This document shows positions 63,043 to 64,000 of a stretch of DNA of 64,000 nucleotides, in pieces (the stretch's first letter is position 1; every line of letters begins with the position of its first letter). The position numbers and the translations under genes were made by a program. This DNA is from Paenibacillus sp. W2I17 (lineage in GTDB: Bacteria > Bacillota > Bacilli > Paenibacillales > Paenibacillaceae), in assembly GCF_030815985.1 (NCBI RefSeq), contig NZ_JAUSXM010000001.1, positions 4,340,001 to 4,404,000 on the forward strand. The letters are read 5' to 3'. Below the pieces are notes generated by a model that worked only from the letters and a program-made list of their open reading frames with translations, made no database searches and was not told the origin of the DNA.

Positions 63043-63900
63043 TTAATCGTATAATTCACCGAAACCGGCATATGTAACTACTTTATCATCAACTTCGTTT
63101 ACAGTGAATCTCATATAGGCATCCTCGACTTTTGTTGTCTTACCATGTATGGTGAGCTGTTTTCCTTTATCTTTATTTTGCCCCCATGCATCTGTGTAAC
63201 CCCATTGCTCAGAACCCAACCATGTATTGTTTCTGATTTCATATCTTACCGTGTTATCAATTCCTAAACCATTATCATTCCATTGCCGATAGTTTATAAC
63301 AACTTCACTATCTGTTGTGTTAATATCAAATGAACATATTGAATCAAAACTTCTCCCATCTACACGACCTGAAAAATTCCATGTACATCTTGTGGCTTGA
63401 ATAGTAATAGTATCAGTATTATTTTGAGGCACTACTGAACTCTCTAACTCGTCATTATCTGGAGCCTTTTGAATCTCTAAAATATCATCATTGATTGTGT
63501 GCGGGCTTTCTATTACTACCCTCATTTCCCCTTCAATATTATCAACCACAAACGGAGCTTCTGATATTGCCCCATTCTCAAAATATATTCTAACAGAGAA
63601 TTTAGTTGCCTCATTCTTTATTTGTTCACTGTCAGTTATCTCATAGTCAGTAATCCCCTCCCGATCAGAGGATAACGATCTTTGATACAAATCCTTTTTA
63701 TCATCCAAATTAGAAAATCTATAATCATGAGTGAGATCCATCATCCTATCTAAATTCTTGTCTTTAACGGCATTTAAATAATCCTCTAAGTAAAATTTCG
63801 GATCTGAATGGATATTTAGATCGCTTGAGGCACTAGCATTATGGACAGTTGTTAACATTACTAGAATACACAGAAGAATTGATAAAGATGCTCTTTTCAT
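63043..63900 (-). CDS. secreted protein of unknown function, AT-rich
   Basis: 285 aa with a signal peptide (LSILLCILVMLTTVHNASAS) and a mature region in two parts: an N-terminal helical domain (YLEDYLNAVKDKNLDRMMDL, as in NTF2-like or stress-related secreted proteins) and a C-terminal beta-rich domain with a Cys pair (RCTWNFSG and SICSFDINT) and many Trp/Asn (NTWLGSEQWGYTDAW). Base composition is visibly richer in A+T than the rest of the window. It lies just beyond the tmRNA remnant, so it probably belongs to an integrated element. I recognise no family. Confidence 0.7.
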   Translation of the reverse strand: MKRASLSILLCILVMLTTVHNASASSDLNIHSDPKFYLEDYLNAVKDKNLDRMMDLTHDYRFSNLDDKKDLYQRSLSSDREGITDYEITDSEQIKNEATKFSVRIYFENGAISEAPFVVDNIEGEMRVVIESPHTINDDILEIQKAPDNDELESSVVPQNNTDTITIQATRCTWNFSGRVDGRSFDSICSFDINTTDSEVVINYRQWNDNGLGIDNTVRYEIRNNTWLGSEQWGYTDAWGQNKDKGKQLTIHGKTTKVEDAYMRFTVNEVDDKVVTYAGFGELYD

Positions 63901-64000
63901 ACTTACATTCTCCTTAATTGAATAGATTATAGTTTGATTCTATATAAGCACAATTCGATTCGATAAGGTGACTATCATAGTTATCTTCTAGGCTCTCCAT

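Overview
The window looks like chromosomal DNA of a Paenibacillus-type soil or plant-associated member of the Bacillota. The evidence is a pspA-ydjG-ydjH-ydjI set as in Bacillus subtilis, LplABC-type and MalEFG-type sugar importers without their own ATPase, YesM/YesN-type two-component regulators, a DUF896 (YnzC) protein, strong AGGAGG ribosome sites and frequent GTG/TTG starts. There are no rRNA genes, intact tRNA genes, CRISPR arrays or recognisable transposases.

Layout. 1-3101: a VOC protein cut by the window edge, a small membrane protein with a small DNA-binding protein, and a CPBP protease-MerR operon behind a long-spacer MerR-type promoter. 3160-29058 (almost all on the minus strand): a large glycan-utilisation region. 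It holds three sugar-phosphate isomerase/epimerase-like proteins, a GH38 alpha-mannosidase, two GH3 enzymes (one frameshifted, one circularly permuted), two GH29 alpha-fucosidases, a GH35 beta-galactosidase, a Gfo/Idh/MocA oxidoreductase, CutC, an LplABC-type importer and a membrane-anchored AraC-type regulator. 29325-36289: LtrA-like protein, ring-cleaving dioxygenase, DUF896 protein, and the pspA-ydjGHI envelope-stress operon with a sigma-W-like promoter. 36518-41742: a PrpR-type regulator followed by a KdgT-type permease, a DUF1537 acid-sugar kinase and a PdxA2-like dehydrogenase, which fits D-threonate or a similar four-carbon acid sugar catabolism. 42049-44543: TetR regulator plus an ABC exporter with two identical 14-bp operators. 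44667-48982: AraC regulator divergent from a second GH38 alpha-mannosidase. 49092-52827: aldo/keto reductase, MGT-type glycosyltransferase and mechanosensitive channel. 52976-61004: a YesM/YesN two-component system, a MalEFG-type importer (binding protein frameshifted) and a NodB-type deacetylase. 61637-63900: hypothetical protein, UDG-family protein, then the 3' end of a tmRNA gene with its terminator and a secreted protein beyond it, which looks like the edge of an element integrated in ssrA.

How it works together. The 3-29 kb region could import fucosylated or mannosylated oligosaccharides through the Lpl-type transporter (energised by an ATPase encoded elsewhere), trim them inside the cell with GH29, GH35, GH38 and GH3 enzymes, and feed the sugars into isomerase/oxidoreductase steps. 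The AraC-type sensor protein probably controls it. A second importer/two-component unit and a second GH38/AraC unit suggest several parallel glycan systems.

The least explained features are a dispersed, hairpin-forming intergenic repeat family (at least four loci between 18 and 31 kb), a nested 195-bp inverted repeat beside one of them, a tripeptide microsatellite inside a histidine-kinase ATP lid, and the tmRNA remnant. Two genes carry single-base frameshifts next to short homopolymers, so either recent mutation or sequencing error must be considered.
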